From positions 55,734,501-55,798,500 of the forward strand of contig CP142457.1 of NCBI GenBank assembly GCA_038049695.1: a DNA stretch of 64,000 nt. Direction: 5' to 3'. The notes beneath the pieces were generated by a model, which was given only the letters and a program-made list of their open reading frames with translations, was not told the DNA's origin and did no database searches. Every line of letters starts with the position of its first letter. Position 1 is the first letter of the stretch. Made by a program: the position numbers and the translations under genes. The stretch comes from Cinnamomum chago. Its lineage: Eukaryota > Streptophyta > Magnoliopsida > Laurales > Lauraceae. Shown here piece after piece: positions 45,662-56,201 of the stretch.

Positions 45662-47716
45662 TCAACTAGTAGGCTGAGATAAAGAGGAGGAGCTGCCGGC
45701 TAAATCAATGGGTGCCCATGAAGACACTGTGTATAGAGGTTGATCCAACCAGCTGAGAGTAAGCCCACCGCCGTCTCCTCCTTGCTTCATTACACTGTAA
45801 TTTTCACTAGAGAACATCTTCAACAGCATTCGGCTTTGAAGTGTCTCCCTCTCTCCAGCACCCACACATCTAAACCCTCCTTCCTCCATCAACCTCTTCC
45901 ATGTATCAAACTTCTCATGCCTTTCGACCCGGTCACTCCTTTCGCAGGCGAGTATATTTCTGATCTCCCTTGCAAACATCTCTTCTACCTTGATCCTTGC
46001 CGGGTAATCTAATGGCACACTAGAGTCAATTGAGTCAAAGATAGCAGAGTAGTATTCCAAAGAATTCAAGAACCTTCTTGTCCATCTGGGGTGGTTGTGT
46101 TCTGCCTCTTGCTCCGCCATAAGAACAATAGTCGGGTTAGTACTGCGTATCAGACCCAACAAGTTTCTCAATGCCCCACCACTCTCATCATACAAAACCT
46201 TGTGTAATTGAAAAATGCAGTTCACTGCCACGCTCTCGTGCTCCTTCACATGAAGCATCCACAGCCTCACATCCTCCAACCTGTCCACCACCGCATGAAA
46301 TTCGAAGGGCAAATTAAATGCTGATGCGAATCCCGCCAGTCTATCCCCTGTATCCTGAAGCTCTTGTTTCGACTCACCAATCCCAGTAATCCTCACATGG
46401 GTCGGAGGATTAGTCCTAGAAGCTAAGCACTGAAACAGACCAGGCCATTGGAGCCCCTGCTTGATGTCGAAATCTATGATGTGCACCCGGTCCTTCCCCT
46501 CAAATGCTCTCAAAACCATCTCATTTGATGTGAAATGAAGGAATTTAGGAATGGGGCTTAGGTGGTTGAAAAGCCTGAATGACGTCGCCACATCATCCTC
46601 TGCAAGATCAAGCTCTCGAGGTGGGGTGATCTGGAAGACAGAAGGCCAGAGCTTGGCTGTTCGAATAGCCAAAGCTTCTGTGAAGTAAGCGGCCACACGG
46701 TGAATTGGGGCTCCTTCAGGAGAGGCAATCTCACCCAACCTAGAAAGGAACTGGTTTATGTCAGCTAAGTTCTTGGACTCAATTGCCTCCACACAGGCCA
46801 CGAGTAAGCTTACAAGCTCCAGACCATAATTCCCTTCTTGTGTACTTCCATTGCCTGTTGTTCTGGCTCCATCTGCGGTGTAACGAATATGAGACCCATT
46901 TCCCACTTCAATTGCAGAAGATTCCTCATTCAGCCTTGGGCCAAAGCTATGTGATTCAGATGAAGTACTTGAAGAACTTGATTTTGCCTTCTTTGGCCCT
47001 TCGCTGGTATAAACACCCTCATCACCTTTATCTGTGATCTCTGTCACAACAGATTCCACCCAGGGATTGTTGTTTATGAAAGGAATGGGTGGGAAGATGT
47101 CCTCTCTAGGAATGAAACAGACCCTTTCTTCCTCAGCAGAAGAAGACGCAGGAGAGGGAACTTGAGAAAGGCTTGTAAATCCAAGCATAACGCAAGGATC
47201 TTCCACAGTGAGAGGAGACCAGATACTGCCACTACCCAATTGGCCAAAGCCGAGCCTCTCTGCATCCAAAGAATTATCAGGTTTGAAGTTATCATTACCA
47301 CTGCAGCTCCTTTTTCTCTTGGCCCTGTTTACACAAGATTCCTCAGACGAACTCTGCTCTGAGAACCTCTTCAAGCTCTTCCTCTTCTTCTCCCAAAAGA
47401 CTTCTTCAATTTCTCTTTTTCCATCCCAAAACGCTGTTTGGGTGGAAATGGGAGATGGGATTCGAACATTTCTCCGAATGGAGTAAGTGCTACTCTTTGC
47501 ATCAAGTGGCTTCTCCACTGAAAGGCCAACAGGTCTCAAAGATTGGGTTCTCGTGGTGGCTTCTTTTCGATTGAAACTGCAAGGGAGATCCAATCTCTGT
47601 GTGCTCATCGAACCTAGTTTGTCCTGCAACTGGAAATGGCAAGCTTGGAGCTGCACGGAAGCCTCGCTTCTCAATCGGTGCCTCGGCGACAGTAGTGCAG
47701 GACACCCAGCCAACAT
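45662..47716 (-). CDS. SCL28: SCL28/DLT-type GRAS transcription regulator, copy A (684 aa)
   Basis: Nuclear GRAS-family regulator. The opening MLAGCP-LLSPRHRLRSEAS and MSTQRLDLPCSF are hallmarks of the SCL28 / rice DLT subfamily, linked elsewhere to brassinosteroid response and G2/M-phase control of cell size. Basic, NLS-like clusters KKRKSLKR (110-117) and RAKRKR (131-136); variable Ser-rich linker (about 140-295); GRAS domain from about 297: LHRI (297-357), VHIIDFDIKQGLQWP (411-425), a PFYRE-region variant LPFEFHAV (469-476), RVER (596-599), and SAW ending SWA (666-668). Intronless coding frame of 2055 bp, as usual for the family. The start is the first ATG and fits the conserved N-terminus. 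Tandem partner: 53489-55486. Likely controlled by the MSA elements at 48602-48693. Confidence 0.95.
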   Translation of the reverse strand: MLAGCPALLSPRHRLRSEASVQLQACHFQLQDKLGSMSTQRLDLPCSFNRKEATTRTQSLRPVGLSVEKPLDAKSSTYSIRRNVRIPSPISTQTAFWDGKREIEEVFWEKKRKSLKRFSEQSSSEESCVNRAKRKRSCSGNDNFKPDNSLDAERLGFGQLGSGSIWSPLTVEDPCVMLGFTSLSQVPSPASSSAEEERVCFIPREDIFPPIPFINNNPWVESVVTEITDKGDEGVYTSEGPKKAKSSSSSTSSESHSFGPRLNEESSAIEVGNGSHIRYTADGARTTGNGSTQEGNYGLELVSLLVACVEAIESKNLADINQFLSRLGEIASPEGAPIHRVAAYFTEALAIRTAKLWPSVFQITPPRELDLAEDDVATSFRLFNHLSPIPKFLHFTSNEMVLRAFEGKDRVHIIDFDIKQGLQWPGLFQCLASRTNPPTHVRITGIGESKQELQDTGDRLAGFASAFNLPFEFHAVVDRLEDVRLWMLHVKEHESVAVNCIFQLHKVLYDESGGALRNLLGLIRSTNPTIVLMAEQEAEHNHPRWTRRFLNSLEYYSAIFDSIDSSVPLDYPARIKVEEMFAREIRNILACERSDRVERHEKFDTWKRLMEEGGFRCVGAGERETLQSRMLLKMFSSENYSVMKQGGDGGGLTLSWLDQPLYTVSSWAPIDLAGSSSSLSQPTS

Positions 47717-48146
47717 CCTCTACACTCCTCCAACTTTTGCTTGTTTCTCGTTTGATTTTTAAAAACAACAATTCAATCCCCCCCTTTTTATCTTTCCCTC
47801 TCAAAATCAAGTATTTTGTAATTCTCTCAAAATCAAATGAATCTCTGCTTTCTATATAAATGAATAGAACAAATCCAAAAGGCAATGAATTTTTTTTTAA
47901 AGAAGAAACCCAAGCTCAGGGCTGAAAATTTCAAGTATAACACAAGAAAGAATAGTGTAGAAATCGAGCTGTAAGAATGAAGAAGATGAAATGAATTGGG
48001 GTATTTGAATTTTTCAAAAACAAATATATAAATGCAAAACGAGCTTCAAAGAACCAAAGAATAAAGAATACAAGATATAAAAAAAAAAAAAAATTGTCTA
48101 ACCTACCAGAAAAACCAATGTCGGATTTCAAACATGGCGTGAAAAC

Positions 48147-48362
48147 TCATAAGAGAAATACAAATTTCTTCTGCTCAAGGCTGGTGAAACGGCACTTGCA
48201 ATCCTCGCGAAGAAGAACTCCATTGCATTTGCAGCTCAAGCTCCAGACAAATTTCAGAACCAACTCAGCTCCAGAAACCTGCATCTTCTTCATAGTTCCC
48301 CGCAACTTCTTTTGTATCAGAATGCAAACAAAAAAAAAAACCCAGATGCGAAAACCCTTCAA
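48147..48362 (-). CDS. Possible upstream ORF (71 codons) in the SCL28 A leader
   Basis: A 71-codon ATG-to-stop frame (MKGFRIWVF...) lies between the TATA-like TTTTAAA at about 48437 and the main ATG. The paralogous leader keeps the same 71-codon frame without an indel (55929-56144), with seven amino-acid differences. Most nucleotide differences change the amino acid, so selection on the peptide is not shown. A donor-like TTCTG|GTAGGT at 48107-48106 suggests a leader intron between this ORF and the GRAS start. Confidence 0.3.
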   Translation of the reverse strand: MKGFRIWVFFFVCILIQKKLRGTMKKMQVSGAELVLKFVWSLSCKCNGVLLREDCKCRFTSLEQKKFVFLL

Positions 48363-48424
48363 GAAAGCTAGAAAACCAACCTTGGGAGAAACATCTTCAA
48401 GCGAAAGGAAAAACCCAAAACCCT

Positions 48425-48760
48425 AAACCCTAATGCTTTTTAAAAGGGGAAGGGGTTTTGTTTTTGGTTCCGCTCTTCCTTTCCCTGTTATCATGTTCCA
48501 TGTTCTTGGTCTGATGATTGATCTCATTTTTCAGGGGCATGGGAGAAACAGAGATCGTGGAAAAGAGGGAATTTTTCTGAGATTTTGGGATTCCCCTGTC
48601 GTGGCCGTTGGATGGGGATCCGACGGTGGAGATTGCGGTCAATATGACCGTTGGAGGGTAATTACCGCGTTGCAGAATCAAATGACCGTTGGGAGCTGTT
48701 GTACGGATGGTGAAGTAAGGGCCGTCACGTGAGGTGCACGTGAAAGGCTCCTGCAGATGT
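48425..48760 (-). promoter_or_regulatory. SCL28 A promoter with three MSA elements, G-boxes and telo-box
   Basis: Read on the minus strand, three matches to the mitosis-specific activator consensus YCYAACGGYYA are present: TCCAACGGCCA (48612-48602), TCCAACGGTCA (48655-48645) and CCCAACGGTCA (48693-48683). MYB3R proteins bind MSA elements in G2/M genes. CACGTG G-box cores lie at about 48727-48732, with GCACGTG just beyond at 48737-48743. AAACCCTAA (telo-box, plus strand) is at 48425-48433 beside a TATA-like TTTTAAAA. The function is inferred from motifs. Confidence 0.7.
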
Positions 48761-48959
48761 CCGGTTCTTGTTACCGTTGATCTCTGCTCTGCTGTGATTC
48801 GGTTGGTTGGTCTCACTCTCCCACTAAAAAGAGGAAGCCCTCGTCTACCGACAAAGATGTGTACTAATAGCAACCGTACACGTGGCACTTCTAGTTCTAT
48901 CCTATTGTCAAAGGTGATTTCCATCCATGGATGGAAATTGGTGCATATCACTGTCGACC

Positions 48960-49808
48960 GCTGAGAAATTTTGGTTTCCTTGCATAAATTTGTCAAATGA
49001 ATATTTTGTATGAGAGGAGGTTAGACCTGAAAGTCATTTAAAATGAGGATTTTCAATGCTCCAAATCTTCAAAAATTTACGATTGTCAAAACATAGGTGG
49101 AAAGGAAGAACATTTTCCAAAATTTGGTTGTCAAACATGTCCTACATATTCACCTATAAAAAAAAAATCCACTTTTAGGTTTGAGCATATTCATCAATGT
49201 TGAATTATTGTGGCCAAGGCAAAGGCATTGGGGCCCACACAGCTGTCGTAAGTTTTTGGGATATTGACAGTACGAGTGCACTTATATTCTACAATTGCTC
49301 TACAACAGTAAGAATAACATAATTCCCGCATAGCTATTCGTACTAAAAATGATATACTAAAAGTTACGATTTTACCCTGAAGTTTGTGTGATCTCCTAGG
49401 TGCGATATCCCAGGGTTCTAGGATATTGCACAAATTCATTTTTTTTTTCACCCTCTTCCGTTTTACCGAAGAGAAAAAAACATGCATGTTGCTTTCCGAT
49501 AAATAAAGAACAAGAACTGCGGTAAAAATCATTTCATTGATGTGAGGATGTCATATAAATGTAAGATATCGCATGGTTTGATATCCTACTGACCTAGAAT
49601 ATCGCACCATGAGATATCCTACAGCCGCCTTAGGATATCACAAGCTTAAAAATCATCATTTTTAGAGCGTAATTTCTCGTAGGAACAATTTTGCAAGAAT
49701 TATCTATTTTTCGACCATTTTGAAACAATTGTCAGGTATAAGGGCAGCCGTACGGTCATTATCCCTACATTCTTGTCGTACTTGAGATATCCGCTGCTAT
49801 TGCGGATT
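48960..49808. other. Spacer between the two SCL28 units
   Basis: No gene. 49380-49640 is full of GATATC / ATATCC / ATATCGCA words in both orientations (for example GATATCCCAGG, CTAGGATATTGCACAA, AAGATATCGCATGG, GAGATATCCTACAG), suggesting a degraded inverted-repeat transposon. A related TGCAATATCGCAT pair is at about 57738-57775. Confidence 0.45.
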
Positions 49809-51063
49809 AGCTGAGAACATGGTTATGACATGTTTTGGTTGTGGAGGCATTTGGTTGAATACATAGGTTTTTTTTTTTTTTTGGCTTTTGTATTTACTTT
49901 TATTGTTTAACATGATTTAAATCTGTAACAACTCTCCGAAAGGAATATGCTTTTCTCAAAACTCTTGGGTGTGTTTGTGCAATGAGAGGAATCACGCTAA
50001 AGAGGGAAATTGTTCAAATTTTATGTGCAACCCCATTTTCCGATCATTTGGTGCGATGCATTTTCCACAAGAAAAAGAGAAGAAAATGGACTGATTTTCA
50101 TTGATAGAAAGGGTTTTCATTTCAAATATGAGAGGTAGAAAAGCAGGATTATTCTCTATCGTAGAAATGAAAATCCGTAGAAATGAGAATCTTTGTTGCA
50201 CAAATGCAGTCTCGTTGAAAGAATCTGTCACATAACCTACTCAAACATAGCGCCCAAACTTAACACACCCATGTTCCAACCAGCTGATCTACACTGCTTA
50301 GGATAGCCAACCTTGGTTTACTATACTACTAATCGACTTCATCACTATTGATCACCAAAATTTTCTGAATTCTGATAAGTCTGGCCTTCCAACCTTCCTT
50401 TTAGATATAAATTTATTCGTCAGTCGTCATGCCTTCAGTCTCTCTTTTTTTATGAGCTTAAGCTTCCGCAGCCCATGACAAACATGTGATTCTGAAGGCA
50501 TGGAAAAGCAAGACATCCCACCTGTTAGTGGAGTAAATCTTCCCATTTAAAGACAGGTTAATTTGTGAATTTCGTTGGTCCTTTTTTTCAAGCATTGCTC
50601 ATCATGGGGCAGAACAGAAGTTATTACAACTAATAATCAACTTTGTGATTGGAAATTTAACAAAATTCAATCTTGGTGATGTTCAGTAGGTTCCTAAAAC
50701 AGCATACTTCTTCTTTCTTTTCTTTTTTTTTTTTTTCTTTTTTTGGGGAACCCACGAATCCCACCTGCACATCATGTCATTGAAAATGAACTCCCAGCCA
50801 GCAAGTAATTCAGATCTTAGAAAAGTCAAAAATCCTTCTAACCTTATTATATCCTTCACCCTCACATCTTTAATATTTCCTTTGTTGGATCTCATATTCT
50901 CATTTGACTATAAATTCTTAGATATTCAATTCCATGTAAAGGCGCAGATCCTCATAAACATCAGCATCATTTGGAAAGGAAAAATGATTTTAAAGACAAG
51001 GTGAACCCTGCCAATCTCTTATCAGTTCCATCAAAACAAAAGGCCAAAGATTTCCTAACTGTC

Positions 51064-51349
51064 CTGCCCTAACTTGATCCCCTGGATCTAATCTTTGTTG
51101 GAAAGGACCATTTTTGTTTTCTGTCTTCACCCATTCTATAACCACCATGTCTTGTTTTTTCTCATTGAAAAGGACCCACATGATTAGCCCCAATAAGATA
51201 TCATAGCTGCCCTAACTTGATCCCCTGGATCTATCTAATCTTTGTTGGAAAGGACCATTTTTGTTTTCTGTCTTCATCCATTCTATAACCACCATGTCTT
51301 GTTTTTTCTTATTGAAAAGGACCCATCTTCTTGTTTACTTGCATAGCAC
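51064..51349. repeat. 143-bp tandem duplication (unit B)
   Basis: CTGCCCTAACTTGATCCCCT starts at 51064 and 51207; both copies continue through TTTGTTGGAAAGGACCATTT and CCACCATGTCTTGTTTTTTC. Unit A has one diverged copy (about 42980-43095). Confidence 0.9.
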
Positions 51350-51685
51350 ACCCCACACTCAAAGCACCATGGTTTAGCATGGAATTTATTTATTTTTAAT
51401 GAAAGTATAAAATAACTAAAAATAGAGAATCAGAGAAACTAAAATGACCAACAGAAGCAGTGACTAAACCAAAAATGGATTTTATCATAGTTGTAAAACA
51501 GCAGTAGTGTCTGATTAGATTGTGGGAGATGAATCTGAAGTAAAATAGTTAATCCTCTATTTAAACAAGGATTAGCACCATGTCATGAAGTAAGCTCCAT
51601 TATAGTATAATAAAGAAGCAATAATCAGAGATCTAGATGATTACTACTAGAAGCCACAACCCTTTAGTTTCATCCCTCATGATCG

Positions 51686-52049
51686 ATCCAAGGACAATAG
51701 CACAGATTGAGTTGTAAGCTAGATGAAGGTTTAAATCTAAGAGAACCTGCTCTCAACTTCTGAGGGCAAGAAGAATAAAGAAAACTAGCAGCCAAATCCA
51801 ATCAATCACCTTAGTTATTATCTATGCAACTAATGAATGTGGTTTACTGTTTGTTCTTGAATGAAGCATCCAAGGACAATAGCACAGATTGAGTTGTAAG
51901 CTAGATGAAGGTTTAAATCTAAGAGAACCTACTCTCAACTTCTGAGGGCAAGAAGAATAAAGAAAACTAGCAGCCAAATCCAATCAATCACCTTAGTTAT
52001 TATCTATGCAACTAATGAATGTGGTTTACTGTTTGTTCTTGAATGAAGC
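51686..52049. repeat. 182-bp tandem duplication (unit B), one mismatch
   Basis: Units 51686-51867 and 51868-52049 begin ATCCAAGGACAATAGCACAG. I saw one difference (CCTGCTCTC versus CCTACTCTC). Confidence 0.95.
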
Positions 52050-52471
52050 ATCGCAGCCTGGGGTCAAGATAATTTTATGCCAGGCCATTATTTGACATAC
52101 TTACAGTTCATGGCTGCCTTTCAGCTAATCCAGTTGCACTCTGGAGTGTCATTTTGCTTCCAAACTAAGCTCCATTTTAATAGTGGCCCCAGACGGTTGG
52201 CATTGAATTCACTTGTAATGGACTAACTGCATCTCCAACGGTGGACAGAGATGGATGGATGTTCCTCTTCTCTCATTCTAGCAGAAAACAGGGGCCAAGA
52301 GTCCTGTTTCTATATAATTTGAATCCTCATAATTTTAACACGGTTAGATGATCACACGTCACACACGTAAAACATGTGATTCCACTCCTTTTATTATAAA
52401 TCACCTGTTTTACCCGTGATAACACTAAAAGTCAGCTGCTATCATGGGGGCACACCATCATCAGAGTTCAG

Positions 52472-52829
52472 CTTTAGAACTCTTCCAGAACCAATAGATA
52501 ATCACGTGTCATTATTCCCTTAAAAAAAAAATGTTTTCCAAGTTGATGCTATATGAAATTCCTTCCATTCCAACCCTTAATTTCTCAAGGTTTAAATGTT
52601 TCATTCATTCCAAATACTTTAAAAGTCCGTAATGCCATCACCTGGCAGGCCTTTAGAACTCTTCCAGAACCAATAGATAATCACGTGTCATTATTCCCTT
52701 AAAAAAAAAATGTTTTCCAAGTTGATGCTATATGAAATTCCTTCCATTCCAACCCTTAATTTCTCAAGGTTTAAATGTTTCATTCATTCCAAATACTTTA
52801 AAAGTCCGTAATGCCATCACCTGGCAGGC
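52472..52829. repeat. 179-bp perfect tandem duplication (unit B)
   Basis: Units 52472-52650 and 52651-52829 begin CTTTAGAACTCTTCCAGAAC and appear identical, including a 10-A run. Very recent or an assembly artefact. Unit A has a single relative (about 44800-44970). Confidence 0.95.
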
Positions 52830-53488
52830 CTTTATTAAATCAATAATCATCACTGCACAAGTATGTGTGAGTGAACGTGGCTATGTAATGCAAGGGTACA
52901 CTCGAAGGTATCAGCGTGAAAACCCCATTAAGTTAAACAAGTAAAGTATAACAAATATCTCATCCTGTTTGAGTACAATAAAACTACTCTGTTAAAAACA
53001 TTATTATTTCACATATCTGATTCTGTTTAACAAATATCAATTATAAGAAAACAAGCACTGAATAGATATCCCATGCCCCAAAAATACAATGACACTAAAT
53101 GACATTATTTCACATACATGATCAAGGTCCCAATTCCCAACAACACTAATAACTTACAACAATAACCCCCAGGCCCCAACATAAAAACCAGTACATTACA
53201 AAAAAAGAATGGTAAAGAATAAGATAATGATTTTGTTCCACCCTTTCAGGAAGAAAAGAATCAAAGAATGCCAACAGAACAGACCTCAAATGCTTCTGTG
53301 AAAGGAACTGTGAAATAGGGGACCTTGGAAGAACTGAAATGGTTTTTAAGCTTTCTGATGATAATAGACCAACAGCAAGTGAAAGAATGAAAGAATAGGC
53401 AATATTTCCCTACCTAAAAAGAATGATGAAGTAAAATGTATAGATGTATGAGTAATAAAAAAGAAAGCAAGCATGGAAACCAGCACCT

Positions 53489-55486
53489 TCAACTAGTAGG
53501 CTGAGAAAAAGAAGAGGAGCTGCCGGCTAAATCAATGGGTGCCCATGAAGACACTGTGTATAGAGGCTGATCCAACCAACTGAGAGTAAGCCCACCGCCG
53601 TCTTCTCCTTGCTTCATTACACTGTAATTTTCACTAGAGAACATCTTCAACAGCATTCGGCTTTGAAGTGTCTCCCTCTCTCCAACACCCACACATCTAA
53701 ACCCTCCTTCCTCCATCAACCTCCTCCATGTATCAAACTTCTCGTGCCTTTCGACCCGGTCACTCCTTTCGCAGGCGAGTATATTTCTGATCTCCCTTGC
53801 AAACATCTCTTCTACCTTGATCCTTGCCGGGTTATCTAATGGCAAACTAGAGCCAATTGAATCAAAGATAGCAGAGTAGTATTCCAAAGAATTCACGAAC
53901 CTTCTTTTCCATCTGGAGTGGTTGTGTTCTGCCTCTTGCTCCGCCATAAGAACAATAGTCGGGTTAGTACTGCGTATCAGACCCAACAAGTTTCTCAATG
54001 CCCCACCACTCTCATCATACAAAACCTTGTGTAATTGAAAAATGCAATTCACTGCCACGCTCTCGTGCTCCTTCACATGAAGCATCCACAGCCTCACATC
54101 CTCCAACCTGTCCACTACCGCATGAAATTCGAAGGGAAGATTAAATGCTGACGCGAATCCCGCCAGTCTATCCCCTGTATCCTGAAGCTCTTGGTTCGAC
54201 TCACCAATCCCAGTAATCCTCACATGGGTCGGAGGATTATGCCTAGAAGCCAAGCTCTGAAACAAACCAGGCCATTGGAGCCCCTGCTTGATGTCGAAAT
54301 CTATGATGTGCACCCGGTCCTTCCCCTCAAATGCTCTCAAAACCATCTCGTTCGATGTGAAATGAAGGAATTTGGGAATGGGGCTTAGGTGGTTGAGAAG
54401 CCGGAATGATGTCGCCACATCATCCTCTGCAAGATCAAGCTCTCGAGGTGGGGCGATCTGGAAGACGGAAGGCCAGAGCTTGGCTGTTCGAATAGCCAAA
54501 GCTTCTGTGAAGTAAGCGGCCACACGGTGAATTGGGGCTCCTTCAGGAGAGGCAATCTCACCCAACCTAGAAAGGGACTGGTTGATGGCAGCTAAGTTCT
54601 TGGACTCAATTGCATCCACACAGGCCACGAGTAAGCTTACAAGCTCCAGACCATAATTCCCTTCTTGTGTACTTCCATTGCCTGTTGTTCCGACTCCATC
54701 TGTGGTGTAACGAATATGAGATCCATTTCCCTCTTCAATTGCAGAAGATTCCTCATTCAACCTCGGGCGAAAGCTATGTGATTCAGATGAAGTACTTGAA
54801 GAACTTGATTTTGCCCTCTTTGGCCCTTCGCTCGTATAAACACCCTTGTCGCCTTTATCAGTGATCTCTGTCACAACAGATTTCACCCAAGGATTGTTGT
54901 TTCTCTCTCTAGGAACAAAACAGACCCTTTCTTCCTCAGCTGAAGATGATGTAGGAAAAGGAACTTTAGGAGGAAGACTTGTGATTCCAAGCATAATGCG
55001 AGGATCTTCGACAGTGGGAGGAAACCAGAAATCGCCACCACCCAATTCAAGCGGGGAGTTAGCATTACCACTACAACTCCTCTTTCTCTTAGCCCTGTTT
55101 ACACAAGATTCCTCAGATGAGCTCTGCTCTGAGAACCTCTTCAAGCTCTTCCTCTTCTTCTCCCAAAACCCTTCTTCAATTTCTCTTTTGCCTTCCCAAA
55201 ATGCTGTTTGGGTGGAAATGGGAGATGGGATTCGAACATTATTGCGAATGGAGCAAGTACTACTTTTTGCGTCAATTGGCTTCTCCACTGAAATGCTAAC
55301 AGGTCTCGAAGATTGGGAACGCGGGGCGGCTTCTTTTCGATTAAAACTGCAAGGGAGATCCAATCTCTGTGTGCTCATTGAACCTAGTTTCTCCTGCAAT
55401 TGGAGATGGCAGGCTTGGAGTTGCACAGAAGCCTCGCTTCTCAATCGGTGCCTCGGCGACAGTAGTGAAGGACACCCAGCCAACAT
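53489..55486 (-). CDS. SCL28: SCL28/DLT-type GRAS transcription regulator, copy B (665 aa)
   Basis: Tandem paralogue of 45662-47716 with the same conserved N-terminus, basic cluster KKRKSLKR, and complete GRAS domain (LHRI, VHIIDFDIKQGLQWP, RVER, SAW). The differences concentrate in the linker: about 12 residues are missing after the RAKRKRSCSGN segment (replaced by NSPLELGGGDFW) and about seven are lost where copy A has EDIFPPIPFI; the GRAS domain differs at only scattered positions. No stop or frameshift, so both copies are probably functional. All the sites I would call essential are kept. Its promoter has fewer intact MSA elements than copy A (56371-56463). Confidence 0.95.
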   Translation of the reverse strand: MLAGCPSLLSPRHRLRSEASVQLQACHLQLQEKLGSMSTQRLDLPCSFNRKEAAPRSQSSRPVSISVEKPIDAKSSTCSIRNNVRIPSPISTQTAFWEGKREIEEGFWEKKRKSLKRFSEQSSSEESCVNRAKRKRSCSGNANSPLELGGGDFWFPPTVEDPRIMLGITSLPPKVPFPTSSSAEEERVCFVPRERNNNPWVKSVVTEITDKGDKGVYTSEGPKRAKSSSSSTSSESHSFRPRLNEESSAIEEGNGSHIRYTTDGVGTTGNGSTQEGNYGLELVSLLVACVDAIESKNLAAINQSLSRLGEIASPEGAPIHRVAAYFTEALAIRTAKLWPSVFQIAPPRELDLAEDDVATSFRLLNHLSPIPKFLHFTSNEMVLRAFEGKDRVHIIDFDIKQGLQWPGLFQSLASRHNPPTHVRITGIGESNQELQDTGDRLAGFASAFNLPFEFHAVVDRLEDVRLWMLHVKEHESVAVNCIFQLHKVLYDESGGALRNLLGLIRSTNPTIVLMAEQEAEHNHSRWKRRFVNSLEYYSAIFDSIGSSLPLDNPARIKVEEMFAREIRNILACERSDRVERHEKFDTWRRLMEEGGFRCVGVGERETLQSRMLLKMFSSENYSVMKQGEDGGGLTLSWLDQPLYTVSSWAPIDLAGSSSSFSQPTS

Positions 55487-55928
55487 TCTCTACACTCCTC
55501 CAACTTTGCTTGTTTCTTGTTTGATTTTTTAAAACAACAATTCAACCCCACTTCTTTTTTTTTTTTATTCTCTCCCTCTTAAAATCAAATACTTTGTAAT
55601 TCTCTCAAACTTAAATGAATCTTTGCTTTCTATATAAATGAATAGAACAAGTCCAAAAGGCAATGAAAGTTTTTTTTTTTTTTTTAAAGAAAAAAAATCC
55701 AAGCTCAGGGCTGAATTTTAAGTATAACACAAGAAAGAATAGTGTAGAAATCAAGCTGTAAGAATGAAGAAGATGAAATGAATTGGGGTATTTGGTTTTT
55801 CAAAAACAAATATATAAATGCAAAAACCAGCTTCAAAGAACCAAAGAATAAAGAATACAAGATATAAAAATAAAAATGTCTAACCTACCAGAAAAACCAA
55901 TGTTGGATTTCAAACATGGCGCGAAAAC

Positions 55929-56144
55929 TCATAAGAGAAGTACAAATTTCTTCTGATCAAGGCTGGTGAAACGGCATTTGCAATCCTCGCGAAGAAGAAC
56001 TCCATTGCATTTGCAGCTCAAGCTCCGGATAAACTTCAGAACCAACTCAGCTCCAGAAACCTGCATCTTCTCCATAGTTCCCCGCAACTTCTTTTGTATC
56101 AGAATGCAAAAGAAAAGAAAAACCCAGATGCGAAAACCCTTCAA
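55929..56144 (-). CDS. Possible upstream ORF (71 codons) in the SCL28 B leader
   Basis: Counterpart of 48147-48362, same length and same start, seven substitutions and no indel. Donor-like TCTG|GTAGGT lies just downstream (55889-55888), also shared with copy A. Translation is unproven. Confidence 0.3.
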   Translation of the reverse strand: MKGFRIWVFLFFCILIQKKLRGTMEKMQVSGAELVLKFIRSLSCKCNGVLLREDCKCRFTSLDQKKFVLLL

Positions 56145-56201
56145 TAAAGCTAGAAAACCAACCTTGGGAGATGCATCTTCTCAAGGGAAAGGAAAAGCCC
56201 C

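Larger units (their letters stand above)
39520..48950 (-). repeat. Segmental duplication unit A (about 9.4 kb, carries SCL28 A)
   Basis: Colinear with unit B at 49809-56690. Matching landmarks in order: TTAGCTGAGA (39520 / 49808), GTGTTTGTGCAAT-AGA-GAATC (39643 / 49972), TGGTAGAACCCA-GAATCCCACC type text (42440 / 50745), GATCTAATCTTTGTTG (43001 / 51084), CAACTTCT-AGGGCAAGAA (44075 / 51753), CACACCATCATCAGA (44781 / 52451), the whole GRAS gene, its leader, and the promoter to TATTGTCAAAG / ATAGTCAAAG (48903 / 56672). The size difference is mainly the insertion at 39741-41671 and local tandem duplications. Confidence 0.92.

Noticed and set aside
45662-55486. Functional link between the BIG BROTHER-like and SCL28 genes as a growth-control cluster
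   Set aside because: Both families affect organ or cell size elsewhere, but neighbouring genes in plants are usually unrelated and nothing in the sequence shows co-regulation.
54846-55532. 228-codon plus-strand frame opposite SCL28 B
   Set aside because: Antisense shadow of the GRAS gene's N-terminal half; not preserved as one frame in copy A.
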